Shown piece after piece: positions 53,581-63,728 of a stretch of 64,000 nucleotides of DNA. Numbering within the stretch: the first letter of the stretch is position 1; every line of letters starts with the position of its first letter. The stretch spans positions 682,001 to 746,000 of the forward strand of contig NZ_CP041036.1 of NCBI RefSeq assembly GCF_006385555.1. The letters run 5' to 3'. A model generated the notes under the pieces. The model was not told the DNA's origin and did no database searches. It saw only the letters and a program-made list of their open reading frames with translations. This DNA comes from Shewanella polaris. Lineage in GTDB: Bacteria; Pseudomonadota; Gammaproteobacteria; Enterobacterales; Shewanellaceae. Made by a program: the position numbers and the translations under genes.

Positions 53581-54084
53581 ATGCAACGCTTCGAATATTG
53601 TAATGCTAATACCTGCGCTGAAGAGTTGCTTGCTTTAGGGCCAGTGAATATGAAAATGTGGTACTTATTTCAGTGGCTCACGGAACATGAGCAATTACGT
53701 TATGGTACGCAGGCTGAAATGGTAAAGCTGTATATTAATAAAGAGCTGGTTGCTTATGGTTTACTTGAAAATTATGAAGCTCGAACGGATAAAACTACCT
53801 TGTATGAGGGGGATTTATATCAAGATTTGGGCGTGGTGCATTTTGTTACCATGCCTGAGCATCGTAAAAAGGGTTATGCAAGCTTAGTTGCTGATGTGAT
53901 GTACAAAGATATTATTCAACCTTTGTTAGCCCGCCATAATGATGTTCGTGCTTATGTTACCGCCACTGAGCGCGCGGTGCCGTTAATTCAGCGTACTGCG
54001 ATTGATGCTGCTAACTTAGTCACTCAATTTTATTCAGATGCTACCTTTAAAGAAAAAGTCGTAATGCAGATAAACCCTCGCTAG
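53581..54084 (+). CDS. GNAT-like N-acetyltransferase
   Basis: The 167-residue protein contains a GNAT core: GVVHFVTMPEHRKKGYASLV, with the R-K-K-G-Y-A acetyl-CoA loop, follows a strand ending in YGLLENYEA. The substrate is unknown. It stands alone between the TrmO-like gene and the convergent transporter gene. Confidence 0.75.
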   Translation: MQRFEYCNANTCAEELLALGPVNMKMWYLFQWLTEHEQLRYGTQAEMVKLYINKELVAYGLLENYEARTDKTTLYEGDLYQDLGVVHFVTMPEHRKKGYASLVADVMYKDIIQPLLARHNDVRAYVTATERAVPLIQRTAIDAANLVTQFYSDATFKEKVVMQINPR

Positions 54085-54360
54085 GCTCATAAAACAGAAG
54101 TTCACATATCATTTAGCCAGTCTTTAGTTGCCTTTATTTATTGGTAGAGAGCAGAGCCAGAAGAAGCGATAGTCAGTTTACTGGTCACACTTTTTTATCA
54201 CTGTTTATTTTGTGCCTTCGGCATAGTATTTTTCTCGGTATTTTGTTTTGTTGAGGGGAACAATGTGCGAGTAGGTTGTTTGATGTATTACTGATGAATT
54301 TGAATAGCCACGAGAGGCTATTCAAATTACCGTTGAACGTTAATCAATTAGGTGCTTTGG

Positions 54361-55698
54361 TTATTTTCGTGATAAATATTCGAGAATATCTAAACCAGAA
54401 ATTATGCCTTCAACTTCACCTTTTTTGTTAGTGACAACAATTTTATAAGTATGAGTGCGTTTCATATCATTGACTATGCTAGCGATTGGTTGTTGTAGGT
54501 CAACCAAGAGGGCATTTGTTAACGGTAAAACAGATAAAGGGTTATCCAAATCAGCCCCGTCTGCAACGGAATCAATGATCTGTTCCATCGACACTAAACC
54601 TTGTATTTTTTGTTGATTATCAAGCACCGCAAGGGAATGGATTTTCTCTTCAGAAAGCAACTGGATAGCTTGCCTTAAGGTATCATCTTGATGCAGTGAG
54701 AATATGCCCATATGAACAAAATCTTCGGCCACTGAAGGGGCGGGTTTTCCATAAATACGATCTGTTAGTTTGACAATCCAAGCTCCCATTTGCACTTGGA
54801 TGATATAGCCTAGAGAGATCACTAGTGCAATATCTGAGCCTTCTTCACCAAAAGCGGTCATAGCAATTGCTAGTGCAATCGACAGGTTACGCATAACAGT
54901 ACCGTAAAGTAATGCGATTGCATCTCCCCTTTTAAACAGCAATTTTCCTATTATGGTGCTAAGTAAAAAATTTGCTAAATATAACAGGACTAATGGAAGC
55001 AATATTTGGCCGAGTAATATAGGGGAGCCAATGATAGTTTTAGATTTCAGCGCCATGGCAACAAACACAATGCCCAGCACGCCTAGAGTAGAAAATGGTG
55101 GAAACTTACTTTTGAGTTTTTCTTGATAGTGACTCATACCATAGAAATGAATAAGCGCACGTTGTATCAAGTGACCAATAATAAGTGGAATGAGTACGAT
55201 GATGACGACTTGCTGAACCATCTTCATCATATCTATGTCTACATTTTCTCCTATTAACAAGTTGATATATATTGGCGTCAGTAAAGACCCCAATAACAAG
55301 CCAAAAATGGTCATTTTAATTGCAGCCGGTATATTCCCTTTTGCCATGCCTGTCCATGAGATAGTCATACCTGATGTAGGTAAAAGCCCAGTCAATAATA
55401 TTCCTAAAACTAAGTAGTGATTGTCTGGAAAAAAATACAAACCGATGGCAAAAGCTAAAAATGGTGTGATTGCAAAGTTAATAAACTGAGTAGCCAGTTG
55501 TACCTTTAGGTCGCCACCCTCAAATACTTTTCGAATGGGTAAGTTAATCATCATTGGCAGTACCATCAAGAAGGTAAGCGGTATGATTAAGTTCTTTAGG
55601 TAGCTAACGTCATTAAAGTAACCATAAATTAGGGCTATCACCATAGTGATAGGAATGCTTATTACGAGATTTTTTTGCAGCCAGGAAAGCTTATTCAT
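54361..55698 (-). CDS. BASS/ACR3-type transporter fused to CBS domains
   Basis: The 445-residue protein has ten predicted helices (residues about 10-320) of the bile acid/arsenite transporter superfamily, followed by a pair of CBS domains (about 325-445: MGIFSLHQDDTLRQAIQLL, LAVLDNQQKIQGLVSMEQII, then a second set). The helix-4 segment is LLPTSGMTISWTGMAKGNIP; ACR3 arsenite carriers have the essential Cys where Thr stands here. It is therefore unlikely to be a typical arsenite exporter. The CBS pair suggests regulation by a nucleotide. The substrate is unknown. Confidence 0.82.
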   Translation of the reverse strand: MNKLSWLQKNLVISIPITMVIALIYGYFNDVSYLKNLIIPLTFLMVLPMMINLPIRKVFEGGDLKVQLATQFINFAITPFLAFAIGLYFFPDNHYLVLGILLTGLLPTSGMTISWTGMAKGNIPAAIKMTIFGLLLGSLLTPIYINLLIGENVDIDMMKMVQQVVIIVLIPLIIGHLIQRALIHFYGMSHYQEKLKSKFPPFSTLGVLGIVFVAMALKSKTIIGSPILLGQILLPLVLLYLANFLLSTIIGKLLFKRGDAIALLYGTVMRNLSIALAIAMTAFGEEGSDIALVISLGYIIQVQMGAWIVKLTDRIYGKPAPSVAEDFVHMGIFSLHQDDTLRQAIQLLSEEKIHSLAVLDNQQKIQGLVSMEQIIDSVADGADLDNPLSVLPLTNALLVDLQQPIASIVNDMKRTHTYKIVVTNKKGEVEGIISGLDILEYLSRK

Positions 55699-56211
55699 TG
55701 CAGTCTCATTATATTGTTAAGTCGGATTGAACTATCTGCCAAAGTAATTACGATATTCATGTGAAAGCTTAATTACCCTAAAATCCCAATAAAAAACTCA
55801 TTTACCATCCATGTTATTGGCATATGCCACATACAGGGTAAGTTAACACTTTCTAAGAACGTGTGTCAATGTGATGTAAAGTCGAAAACCGCTTTGGTAA
55901 TGTTTTCTTATTTAATTGATATTTTTTATGCTCTAAATGCAATTTAGATCTTGATAGGGATGTTGGTTATTGTCATATATGAATGACAGGCTTAGTGCGG
56001 AAGAGCGGGTTTTATCAAGTTTTTGGCTACTGATACTATTTCAGTAAAAGTGAATAGAAAAAATGGTTACTCAGACCATTGAAGCCCGTATTGTGTGCAA
56101 AGCTGGTCTGAACCCGCTTTTTTTGTTAGTGAATGGTTGCCATGTTTGGCTTTCTGGGGGTGAAGTTCACATGAGTGCCATGATGCTTATGTTACCTATG
56201 ATGCTATGGGA
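55699..56211. other. Intergenic, no supported gene
   Basis: A frame at 56063-56326 on the plus strand overlaps the zinc-ribbon gene in antisense and has no ribosome site. I see no other structure; the transporter promoter lies at the left end. Confidence 0.4.
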
Positions 56212-56463
56212 TTATTTAAATGTAACTTTTCCACCCACCATTTTTAATGCTGGGGCGCCTCTGACTAACGTATCTCGGGCAAATACCTGGCTACATTCTG
56301 GACATGTGCCCAGGGCTTTGGTGTAGTCTTCAACAATACGTTCCTTGAAGCATTTGATTAAGGCCCCTTTGCCCCCTTTGCGATACTTAAATAATTGAGT
56401 TTTACACTTAGCACAGAAGATGTCGACGGTGCGAGAAGGGCCTTTCTTATTCGGTTTTGCCAT
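56212..56463 (-). CDS. Small zinc-ribbon protein
   Basis: The 83-residue basic protein has two CxxC knuckles, CAKC at about residue 17 and CPEC at about 54, with a spacing that suits a zinc ribbon. KPNKKGPSR and LFKYRKGGKGALIKCF are positively charged, so nucleic-acid binding is plausible. I know of similar conserved hypothetical proteins but no function. It is monocistronic. Confidence 0.75.
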   Translation of the reverse strand: MAKPNKKGPSRTVDIFCAKCKTQLFKYRKGGKGALIKCFKERIVEDYTKALGTCPECSQVFARDTLVRGAPALKMVGGKVTFK

Positions 56464-57232
56464 CTGGTTGTTTACTTTACGGTTTGTTAAGTGCTTATGC
56501 CTATTGTAATAAAAACTGCAGGATTACGCTAAAATTAGCTATCGTTTTCTAATAAGAAGCGCTGCTTGAAATGGCTAATTGATTTTGGGCACTCACATTA
56601 TTTTGAATTATGATTCAACGTTTATAGCATTATCAAATTACAGAAAACGAATATTTCATTAAATCACTTTGTTGTTTCCAAACAACAAACCGTTACCAAA
56701 CTTTCATCATCTTACGGCGTTCCCGCAATACAACTGGAAATTAATGCTAATTGGGTGTCCCTTCGCGGAAAATATCAATGCACAGGGACGCTCGGAATTG
56801 TTACAGGCTCTGAGTTTGTTTGTGATATCAACTCAAATCCATCATAGCCTAGCAAAGCCATCAATATGATTGCTTTAGGCTGTTCTCAGTCGGTAAAATG
56901 GCGGCGTATTAAATAACTTGGATTGAAATTTTCGGTTAATATGTCACTAGAATAGCAAGGTATATGGTTATGACGGCGTGATTATTAACGTATTAATTGC
57001 AAGATAAGTTAATAAACTGAATACAGGCAAAGCCTATGTTGGCTTAATTTTTTATGTGAATGACCATTTTTTTCATAAAAAAATTGTTTCGTCCATGACA
57101 ATTCGCCATAATCAATTTTCAAACATCAGTATGATGCTGTATTGCTTACCACTTTATATACAGCTAAAAATATAATAAAACTGATATTCATAGCATTACT
57201 AAAGTGGCTATTAAGACCAAGGAAGACGATTT
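56464..57232. other. Intergenic with a gene remnant
   Basis: Apart from the remnant at 56680-56850, no gene was found. The right part should contain the promoter of the HD-GYP gene. Confidence 0.4.
56680..56850 (+). pseudogene. Frameshifted C-terminal gene fragment
   Basis: One frame reads SSSYGVPAIQLEINANW and a second continues NAQGRSELLQALSLFV after a shift near 56755. The combination looks like the C-terminal end of an N-formylglutamate-amidohydrolase-like protein, in which G-x-PA-x-Q-x-E-I is common. There is no start or upstream part. The family assignment is tentative. Confidence 0.45.
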
Positions 57233-58417
57233 ATGCTGGTTGAACATGATATAGCTGATATTTGTGTTGGTATGTATATTGTTGAAATCACCGTGTCTAA
57301 AAACAAGTATCGCTTGGCTAAGCCAGGAATGTTAGAAAACGAACTTGTTATTGAAGCGCTGAAACGAAAATCAGTAGAAAAACTTATAATCGATCTCAGT
57401 AAAAGTCGAGTTAAAAGCAAGTACACTGAAATTGTCCCCTCAGTACCTACTGCAAAAGTGTTCAAACAAGCTTTTAATCAAGAAGCCGCTAAGGCAAAGT
57501 CAGTTTTCAACGATGCCAAACGAATACAGCATAGGCTGTTTATGAATGCCCAAAAAGGTATTCCTTTAGATCTTGCCCCCGTTGAAAAAATTGCCACAGA
57601 ATCCACGGAAATTATTTTTAATAATCCTAATGCTTTGGCTTGTGTGCTCAATATTCGTAATAAAGATGAATACCTATTAGAACACTCAGTGGCTGTGTCT
57701 ATATTAATGACCATGTTTGCCGTGTATTTAAAAATTGATAAAGATATTATTAACCAATTGGCTATTGGGGCCTTTTTACACGATGTTGGTAAAATTATGG
57801 TACCTGATAATATTCTCCATAAATCAGATAAGCTGACCGATGATGAATTTTACCTTATGAAATCCCATGCCAGTCATTCTATTAATATTATGAGGAATAC
57901 ATCGGGGATCAGCCAGATTACTTTAGAGGTTGTCAGCCAACACCATGAAAAGCTTAATGGTAAAGGATATCCACTTGGGCTTAAGGCTGAAAAAATATCT
58001 CAATATGGGCGTATGATAAGCATCTGTGACATCTTTGATGCCTTAACCTCTACCCGTTGCTATAAAGCTGGCCGGCCTCAAGTTAAAGCCTTTGGTATAC
58101 TTAGAGCTTTGGCTGCTAATGGAGAGTTGGACAAGGCTCTGGTGGATAACTTTATTCGTTGTATGGGGGTTTACCCCGTGGGTTCTTTGGTGCAATTAGC
58201 CTCAAATCGACTTGCAATAGTTGAAAGCCATAATCCAAAGGATCCTATACGTCCAAATGTTAGACCTTTCTATCATGTTAGCCCGAAACACTTTGAATCA
58301 AGCGAACGTATAGATTTATCTGCTGAATCTCCTGAAAAGATAGTCAAAGGTGTACATGCCGATGACTTTGATTTGGATATGAAACAAATTATTGAATTTT
58401 TAGCCCAAGAAGGCTAG
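57233..58417 (+). CDS. HD-GYP cyclic di-GMP phosphodiesterase with DUF3391
   Basis: The 394-residue protein has an N-terminal DUF3391 region (about 1-115) and an HD-GYP domain (about 140-320). Hallmarks are FLHDVGKIMVPDNIL, HHEKLNGKGYPLGL and ICDIFDALTSTRCYKAG. It should hydrolyse cyclic di-GMP and so oppose cyclases such as that at 46871. GGAAGAC precedes the ATG. The gene is alone. Confidence 0.93.
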   Translation: MLVEHDIADICVGMYIVEITVSKNKYRLAKPGMLENELVIEALKRKSVEKLIIDLSKSRVKSKYTEIVPSVPTAKVFKQAFNQEAAKAKSVFNDAKRIQHRLFMNAQKGIPLDLAPVEKIATESTEIIFNNPNALACVLNIRNKDEYLLEHSVAVSILMTMFAVYLKIDKDIINQLAIGAFLHDVGKIMVPDNILHKSDKLTDDEFYLMKSHASHSINIMRNTSGISQITLEVVSQHHEKLNGKGYPLGLKAEKISQYGRMISICDIFDALTSTRCYKAGRPQVKAFGILRALAANGELDKALVDNFIRCMGVYPVGSLVQLASNRLAIVESHNPKDPIRPNVRPFYHVSPKHFESSERIDLSAESPEKIVKGVHADDFDLDMKQIIEFLAQEG

Positions 58418-58880
58418 ATTTAAAAGGCAAATAGTTTAGATTTAAAGTCATTAATATATCGAGTTATCACATCGCTAGTAATAACATTTACATCCGAAAT
58501 TGTTGACAACGTTTTGGGTGAATTAGTGTTGTTCCCATCCTTTCTATCTTCAGTGGCATAGCGCCTCTTTGGCATAATTTATAGCAAACTTCATTTGTCG
58601 ATTTAAATAGCTGTATTACCCGTGGATTACTCTTAGGTGCTTATTAGAGCCGAGTATGTGGATTAAATTCTTTTATATCTGGGATTTGAATCGTGGTGGA
58701 AGGCTATCGCAATAACTGAGTAAAGAGATTATGTTGTTGGTTAGTGTAATGGTTTGGATGAGTATTTTGAATATTGCTTTTTTAGAAATTCGATTCAGCG
58801 GTAGTGAATATTTATAGGATTTTACGTTACAGAAAGTCGAGCCATTTTACGCTAGGTCGTATCCTCCAAAGGAGTTAGTC
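58418..58880. other. Intergenic, no gene seen
   Basis: The 460 bp contain no supported gene or clear hairpin. The promoter of the ZIP gene should lie near the right end, where AAAGGAG is the ribosome site. Confidence 0.4.
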
Positions 58881-59597
58881 ATGTCTCTGTTGTTAACCGT
58901 TATTGTATCAACACTGCTCGCGGGTTTGGCTATGCCGTTAGGTGCTGTTATTGCTTGTTTTGAAAAAGTGGGCAGTGAATGGCTTGAGCAAGAATTTAGG
59001 CATAGTGTAATGGCTTTTGGCGGCGGAGCACTATTGTCTGCTGTTGCGCTAGTTTTGGTGCCAGAGGGAATCGAAAATCTTAAGCCATTACCAGCTTGTA
59101 TATGGTTAGTGGTGGGAGGGCTTAGCTTTATGGCTGTTGATATTTATCTTAAAAAAATAAATACCCCAGCCAGTCAATTTATTGCCATGCTTTCTGATTT
59201 TATTCCGGAATCAATTGCACTTGGTGCGGCGTTTGCCACTGGGAATAGCTATGCATTTTTACTTGCTGCTTTAATCGCGTTGCAAAACGTACCGGAAGGG
59301 TTTAGCGCCTATCGTGAATTAAGTGCAACAGCTACTTACAGACCATTTAACATTATCATCATGTTTGCTTTAATGGCTGTGCTGGGTCCAATTGCGGCAG
59401 TGTCTGGTTATTTATGGCTATCTGAGTCGCCAAAAATTATTGCTGCAGTAATGCTTTTCGCTTCCGGTGGTATTCTCTATTCAATATTTCAAGATTTAGC
59501 CCCTCAGGTAAAACTAGAAAAGCGTTGGGCGCCACCAATGGGGGCTGTGTTTGGGTTTGCACTTGGTATGTTGGGGTTAATGTTAACAACATCATGA
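58881..59597 (+). CDS. ZIP-family transporter, second copy
   Basis: The 238-residue protein has eight helices and the ZIP metal region as DFIPESIALG and QNVPEGFSAYREL. The His of the classic H(S/N)xxDG and HExPEG motifs is replaced (Asp/Gln positions), so its metal preference may differ from that of the ZIP protein encoded at 50106. AAAGGAG precedes the ATG. Confidence 0.82.
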   Translation: MSLLLTVIVSTLLAGLAMPLGAVIACFEKVGSEWLEQEFRHSVMAFGGGALLSAVALVLVPEGIENLKPLPACIWLVVGGLSFMAVDIYLKKINTPASQFIAMLSDFIPESIALGAAFATGNSYAFLLAALIALQNVPEGFSAYRELSATATYRPFNIIIMFALMAVLGPIAAVSGYLWLSESPKIIAAVMLFASGGILYSIFQDLAPQVKLEKRWAPPMGAVFGFALGMLGLMLTTS

Positions 59598-59915
59598 AAT
59601 GAGTGCGGGGCTAAAAGCATTTTTTCTCGAACGAAACTTAACCAGTAAAGATTAACAAACCCTAAGGTATTGAACAACAACGAGACTAAACAATAGTCCG
59701 CTTAAATGACATGCTCTATTAGCTTTATTATCTTGAATGGTTCGTAAAGCTTTTAAATGGTGTGAGTTTTAGCATTGGTTAGCGTTTTGAATATCACAGT
59801 GGGTGGATAGGTCTGCGCTTTTTTAAGCTCGCGATTATAACTATGAGCGAAATCTGTACCTAAGCCCTAATCGAATAATGTTATTGACTACTTGAATGAT
59901 GTAAAGCTCGAGATA
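59598..59915. other. Intergenic with MITE fragment
   Basis: The 59611-59667 part matches the right end of the TA-flanked MITE (AACTTAACCAGTAAAGATTA, then a CCCTA end). Nothing else was found. Confidence 0.5.
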
Positions 59916-60290
59916 TTACTGTGTCTCTACCGCTTTAACCGTTAAGCGTTCTTGATTAGATAAACGGATTTGAATCCCGTCAACGGTAGTTATACGTTGA
60001 TCTTCAATATCTTTTTTGCGTACTTTGTAACTCGCTGACATCGCTTCAATAGGCGATGAAATTGTCACGTCAACTACGGTGTTATCGTCATACCAACTCC
60101 AGCTCCAATAGCTTGCTGAGGCTAGCATCGACACAGCAATCATAGTGTAAATAATTACACGACTAAAAAAGGGTGAGCTTTGCATGTCTGCCATCACAGT
60201 GTTGCGATTCACATTACTGCCTCGACCACGGCGTAAATACACGATAGCACCTATGATCACTAATATTGTGATTAAAATTTTTGTCAGCAT
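59916..60290 (-). CDS. Membrane protein, unknown
   Basis: The protein (124 aa) has two membrane helices, one at the N-terminus (LTKILITILVIIGAIVYL) and one near residue 45-65, followed by a small soluble domain of beta character (VDVTISSPIEAMSASYKVRK). The ATG at 60290 has GGAAG upstream; an ATG 15 bp earlier is less well placed. No family is recognised. Confidence 0.6.
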   Translation of the reverse strand: MLTKILITILVIIGAIVYLRRGRGSNVNRNTVMADMQSSPFFSRVIIYTMIAVSMLASASYWSWSWYDDNTVVDVTISSPIEAMSASYKVRKKDIEDQRITTVDGIQIRLSNQERLTVKAVETQ

Positions 60291-60305
60291 GTTATCTTCC
60301 ATCAA

Positions 60306-60870
60306 TGGTTAATTAACTATGATTATACTGTGATTTGATTATTTTAACGTTACCTAGCACACATCATTTATGCTATTCATATAGTCCACTAACAGAGTTC
60401 CTTCATCACTACATTATTTGTCTCGATTCTCCGGGTTAACCATTTTTGGTTGCTATCTACATAGCGTTTTTTAAATTTAATTAGATTGATAAGTTTGTCT
60501 ATAACAAGATGAAAAATCTAAACTTACTCGAAAAATTGTTATTTTAATTGTAGGAAGAACAAGTAACTTTTACAGCGTCAGATATATTTATCTGTAAAAG
60601 TTACAAATATAACCATTTTACAATGTTGTTAATTTAATGTTTGAAAGTAAAATTAACAATATTATCATAAACTTAAGTGTTATCATTGCTTTTGCTTTAA
60701 ACATGGCATAGCTTTAGCTTTATTTAAATAGAATAACCGATATTTAGGTATGTTTATGTAAAGTAATACTGCATAGTATCTAAAGTTGTAACGCGTTTAT
60801 CAGTAGTATTATCCCTAGTTGTTTTTAGCGTTAGATAACACTACAAATTCAATATTTAAGGAGATTAAAA
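60306..60870. other. Intergenic with 13-bp inverted repeat
   Basis: Besides the inverted repeat at 60563-60604, the region has AT-rich DNA that should contain the promoter of the yqjD-like operon. No gene was found. Confidence 0.45.
60563..60604. promoter_or_regulatory. Perfect 13-bp inverted repeat
   Basis: GTAACTTTTACAG (60563-60575) is exactly inverted at 60592-60604, with a 16-base spacer. There is no T-tract, so it is not a usual terminator. It lies 267 bp before the yqjD-like gene and could be an operator or an RNA hairpin. Confidence 0.55.
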
Positions 60871-61119
60871 ATGGCTACAACAAAGGCAAAAACTCAAGAT
60901 CCAAAACAAAAAATAGAAGACGCTTGTCATTTGGCTGAAGAAGCTACATCTGAGGCGGTTAATTCTTTAAAAGATAAAACTAAAGAGTCACTGAATGAAG
61001 GTTCTGAAAAAATTAAATCTGTTACCAATCAAACTGAAAGTATTATTAAAGAGCACCCATTATTAAGTGTTGGTTGTGCATTTTTAGCGGGTTGGGCTAT
61101 TTCTAAGCTTATTAAATAA
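60871..61119 (+). CDS. DUF883/YqjD-ElaB-like membrane-anchored protein
   Basis: The 82-residue protein has a charged helical N-terminal part and a C-terminal membrane helix with the typical ending HPLLSVGCAFLAGWAISKLI. The YqjD/ElaB family tethers to the inner membrane and binds ribosomes in stationary phase in E. coli. AAGGAG precedes the ATG. It begins an operon with two further small membrane genes, the order seen in E. coli yqjDEK. Confidence 0.82.
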   Translation: MATTKAKTQDPKQKIEDACHLAEEATSEAVNSLKDKTKESLNEGSEKIKSVTNQTESIIKEHPLLSVGCAFLAGWAISKLIK

Positions 61120-61143
61120 TAAAGTGACCGGAGAGATGTTATT

Positions 61144-61635
61144 ATGGAAAACACTAAAAAAGTGTCGAGTAAAGATAAGATCTCTGACGGTCCGCAAACA
61201 GATCCGTTATTAGACCCCGATAACTCTGAAGAGGAAACAGTCAACATTGACGACATCACCGATATTCTTAGTAAGCTATCAAAAGTAACTCAAAATGTTG
61301 GTGAATGGTCTGAGTCTACAGTTCAACTTTTCTTTATTGAGGTATTACGGAATGTTGCAGCAGCAAAACAGTTCTTTGTTTGCCAGCTTTTGTTTATTCC
61401 TCTATTAGTTCTTTTTATTTTCAGTTTATGTGTCAGTGTGGGTATCATTACGTACAGTCTTACTCAGAGTCTGCTTAGCGGAGTAGGTATTTTTTTACTC
61501 GTAATGAGTTCAGTTTTAGCTGGTTTAGTTTATTGGCAGAAATATTTGCTACGTTTTTTCGGCTTCAAAGACACTATCTCTCAATTAAAGGAGGGAATTG
61601 ATGTCCTCTCTAAAGCATCTCAATCATTCGATTAA
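61144..61635 (+). CDS. YqjE-like (phage-holin-fold) membrane protein
   Basis: The 163-residue protein has an acidic N-terminal 60 residues and two membrane helices (about 75-100 and 105-130), and fits the YqjE/holin_III superfamily. CGGAGAG precedes the ATG. It is 24 bp after the yqjD-like gene and overlaps the next gene by 35 bp. Confidence 0.72.
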   Translation: MENTKKVSSKDKISDGPQTDPLLDPDNSEEETVNIDDITDILSKLSKVTQNVGEWSESTVQLFFIEVLRNVAAAKQFFVCQLLFIPLLVLFIFSLCVSVGIITYSLTQSLLSGVGIFLLVMSSVLAGLVYWQKYLLRFFGFKDTISQLKEGIDVLSKASQSFD

Positions 61636-61918
61636 ATTAAAACGTATGCAGGGAAATGATTCTGTCAGACAGTGCGAGTTGTCTCTCAATTTATTGCTCT
61701 ACTCTCTAAAAAAGCAAACACAAAAGCATCCTTTTGGCGTCACTATTGGAGTGACCTTAGCCTCACTTATTTTTGTTAAATATAGGAAAACTATTAAATC
61801 TCTTTATCCTCTTGCTTCGCTAAGCTTTAATTATGTTAAGTTATATTACCGTTCACAAAATCAAGAGCAACAGCCAATGTGTAATGATAACCATCCTTTC
61901 ACTAATAATATGGAATAA
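61601..61918 (+). CDS. YqjK-like small protein
   Basis: The protein (105 aa) is basic and has one weak membrane segment (HPFGVTIGVTLASLIFV). Position after the yqjE-like gene suggests a YqjK counterpart, but similarity is weak. The ATG at 61601 has GGAGGG upstream, inside the end of the previous gene. A TTG at 61598 is less likely. Confidence 0.6.
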   Translation: MSSLKHLNHSIKLKRMQGNDSVRQCELSLNLLLYSLKKQTQKHPFGVTIGVTLASLIFVKYRKTIKSLYPLASLSFNYVKLYYRSQNQEQQPMCNDNHPFTNNME

Positions 61919-62177
61919 GCTTTGTGGATTTTTTATGTAGGTTTTTTAGCAAAATATTACCTTTAGCTACCCAATTGTAAAACGATTTTGATTCACTAAA
62001 ATTTCAATCTAATATTTGATACTAAACCGACTTTGAACATTATCAGTGTGATTTACTTCGTATATTTAAAAGATGTTAATGGTTTACTTAATTAAAGTCG
62101 TCGTCATCACATAAAATTTATACTGATTGATTAATAATCATATTATTCATTTTCTCGACTGAATTTAATCTATCCTT

Positions 62178-63728
62178 ATGACCGCAAAAAACATTATCAA
62201 TGAAGAAGTAATCTATCCATCGGATTATAAAATTATTTCTACAACAGATTTAGACAGTATCATTACCCATGTTAATGATGACTTCATTACTGTTTGCGGT
62301 TATGAAAAAGAAGAACTTATCAATAAACCCCATAATGTGATTCGTCATCCTGATATGCCAAAAGCCGCATTTGCTAATTTGTGGGATACCATTAAGCAAG
62401 GGCAAAGCTGGATGGGGTTAGTAAAGAACCGTTGTAAAAGTGGCAAATATTATTGGGTAAATGCCTATGTTACCCCCATTAAGCGCAACGGTAAAATTGT
62501 CGAATATCAGTCAGTTAGAACCAAACCTGAAGTTGAACTCACTGACCGTGCTCAAGCTTGTTACGATGCCGTCAATGCAGGTAAAGCTGCCAAACCAAAG
62601 TTTGGCGCTAGCATTATTACGAAGCTATTTTTGGCCTGGTTGCTGTCTGTGGGGTTATTATTGTCATTACCTTACTCTAGTGCTTTCCTTACGATCCTGA
62701 CATTTATTGTCGCCATCATATGTTTTTGTCGTCCGCTTTATGTGCTTAAGCAGCGCTTTGATAATATGCTTAAGCTAAGTAAGAAAGTACATGATAATCC
62801 ACTAAATCAATTTGTTTACACTGGTTATGTCGATGAGCTTTCTCACTTAGAGTTAAGCCTGCGGATGCAAAAGGCTGAGACACTTGCTGTTGTTGGACGT
62901 ATTAAAGACAGTGGCGAGGAGCTTCAGCAAGGTTTAGAAGAGCATCAACAACAAAACCAAGCTAATCAAACTCAATTGGTTGAGCAATCGCAGAACCTTG
63001 AACAAGTTGTTAGCGCAATCGGAAAAATGAGTACATCTGTTACTGAAATAGCCCGAAATACCACTAATTCAACGATGGAAATCCATCAACTTGTTGAGCA
63101 AATGCAAGCGACTAAAGTGGCATTAGTTAACAGCCAAACTGCCACCACTGAAATTAATAAATTATTGGAAGAATCTCGGGTTGCTATTTCTGCTTTAAAT
63201 CAACAATGCCAAAGTGTGAATAAAGTCGTTGATGTTATCGAAAGTATTGCTGATCAAACAAACTTGCTAGCGCTCAATGCAGCCATTGAAGCCGCTCGTG
63301 CTGGAGAGACTGGCAGAGGATTTGCTGTAGTTGCTGATGAAGTGCGTAATTTGGCCAGTCGCTCAGCCGCCTCTGCTCATGAAATACACGCTATTATAAA
63401 TACACTTAGCCGAACGACAGCAGAGGCTGTTGTACAAATGGAACAAAGTCATTCGTTAACAAGTAAGAGTTTTGATTCCAGTAAAATGCTCGAACAAAGC
63501 CTCAATTCTGTTAGTGAAGTGATGATGATTATCGAAAGTAATGGACAACAAATTTCTGTTGCTGCTGAAGAGCAAGCCGCAGTTGTTAATCAAATTCATG
63601 ACAATGCTATGGTGCTACAAGATGGTATTAAGACATTTGAAAAAAATTGCCACAAGGCTTCAATACATGGCCAAGAGATTAGCGCCCAAGGTATTCGTCA
63701 AACTGAATTGGTATCGCAGTTTAATTAG
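62178..63728 (+). CDS. Aer-like methyl-accepting chemotaxis protein with PAS domain
   Basis: The 516-residue chemoreceptor has an Aer-type PAS domain at about 15-125 ([40 protein letters not shown]), two close membrane helices (about 145-185) and a long cytoplasmic signalling part. The hairpin tip is [20 protein letters not shown]. No CheR-binding pentapeptide ends the protein. It should sense redox state or oxygen through a flavin, as Aer does, and signal to CheA. Confidence 0.93.
   Translation: MTAKNIINEEVIYPSDYKIISTTDLDSIITHVNDDFITVCGYEKEELINKPHNVIRHPDMPKAAFANLWDTIKQGQSWMGLVKNRCKSGKYYWVNAYVTPIKRNGKIVEYQSVRTKPEVELTDRAQACYDAVNAGKAAKPKFGASIITKLFLAWLLSVGLLLSLPYSSAFLTILTFIVAIICFCRPLYVLKQRFDNMLKLSKKVHDNPLNQFVYTGYVDELSHLELSLRMQKAETLAVVGRIKDSGEELQQGLEEHQQQNQANQTQLVEQSQNLEQVVSAIGKMSTSVTEIARNTTNSTMEIHQLVEQMQATKVALVNSQTATTEINKLLEESRVAISALNQQCQSVNKVVDVIESIADQTNLLALNAAIEAARAGETGRGFAVVADEVRNLASRSAASAHEIHAIINTLSRTTAEAVVQMEQSHSLTSKSFDSSKMLEQSLNSVSEVMMIIESNGQQISVAAEEQAAVVNQIHDNAMVLQDGIKTFEKNCHKASIHGQEISAQGIRQTELVSQFN

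Noticed and set aside
56063..56326. 87-codon frame on the plus strand
   Set aside because: It is antisense to the well-supported zinc-ribbon gene and lacks a ribosome site.
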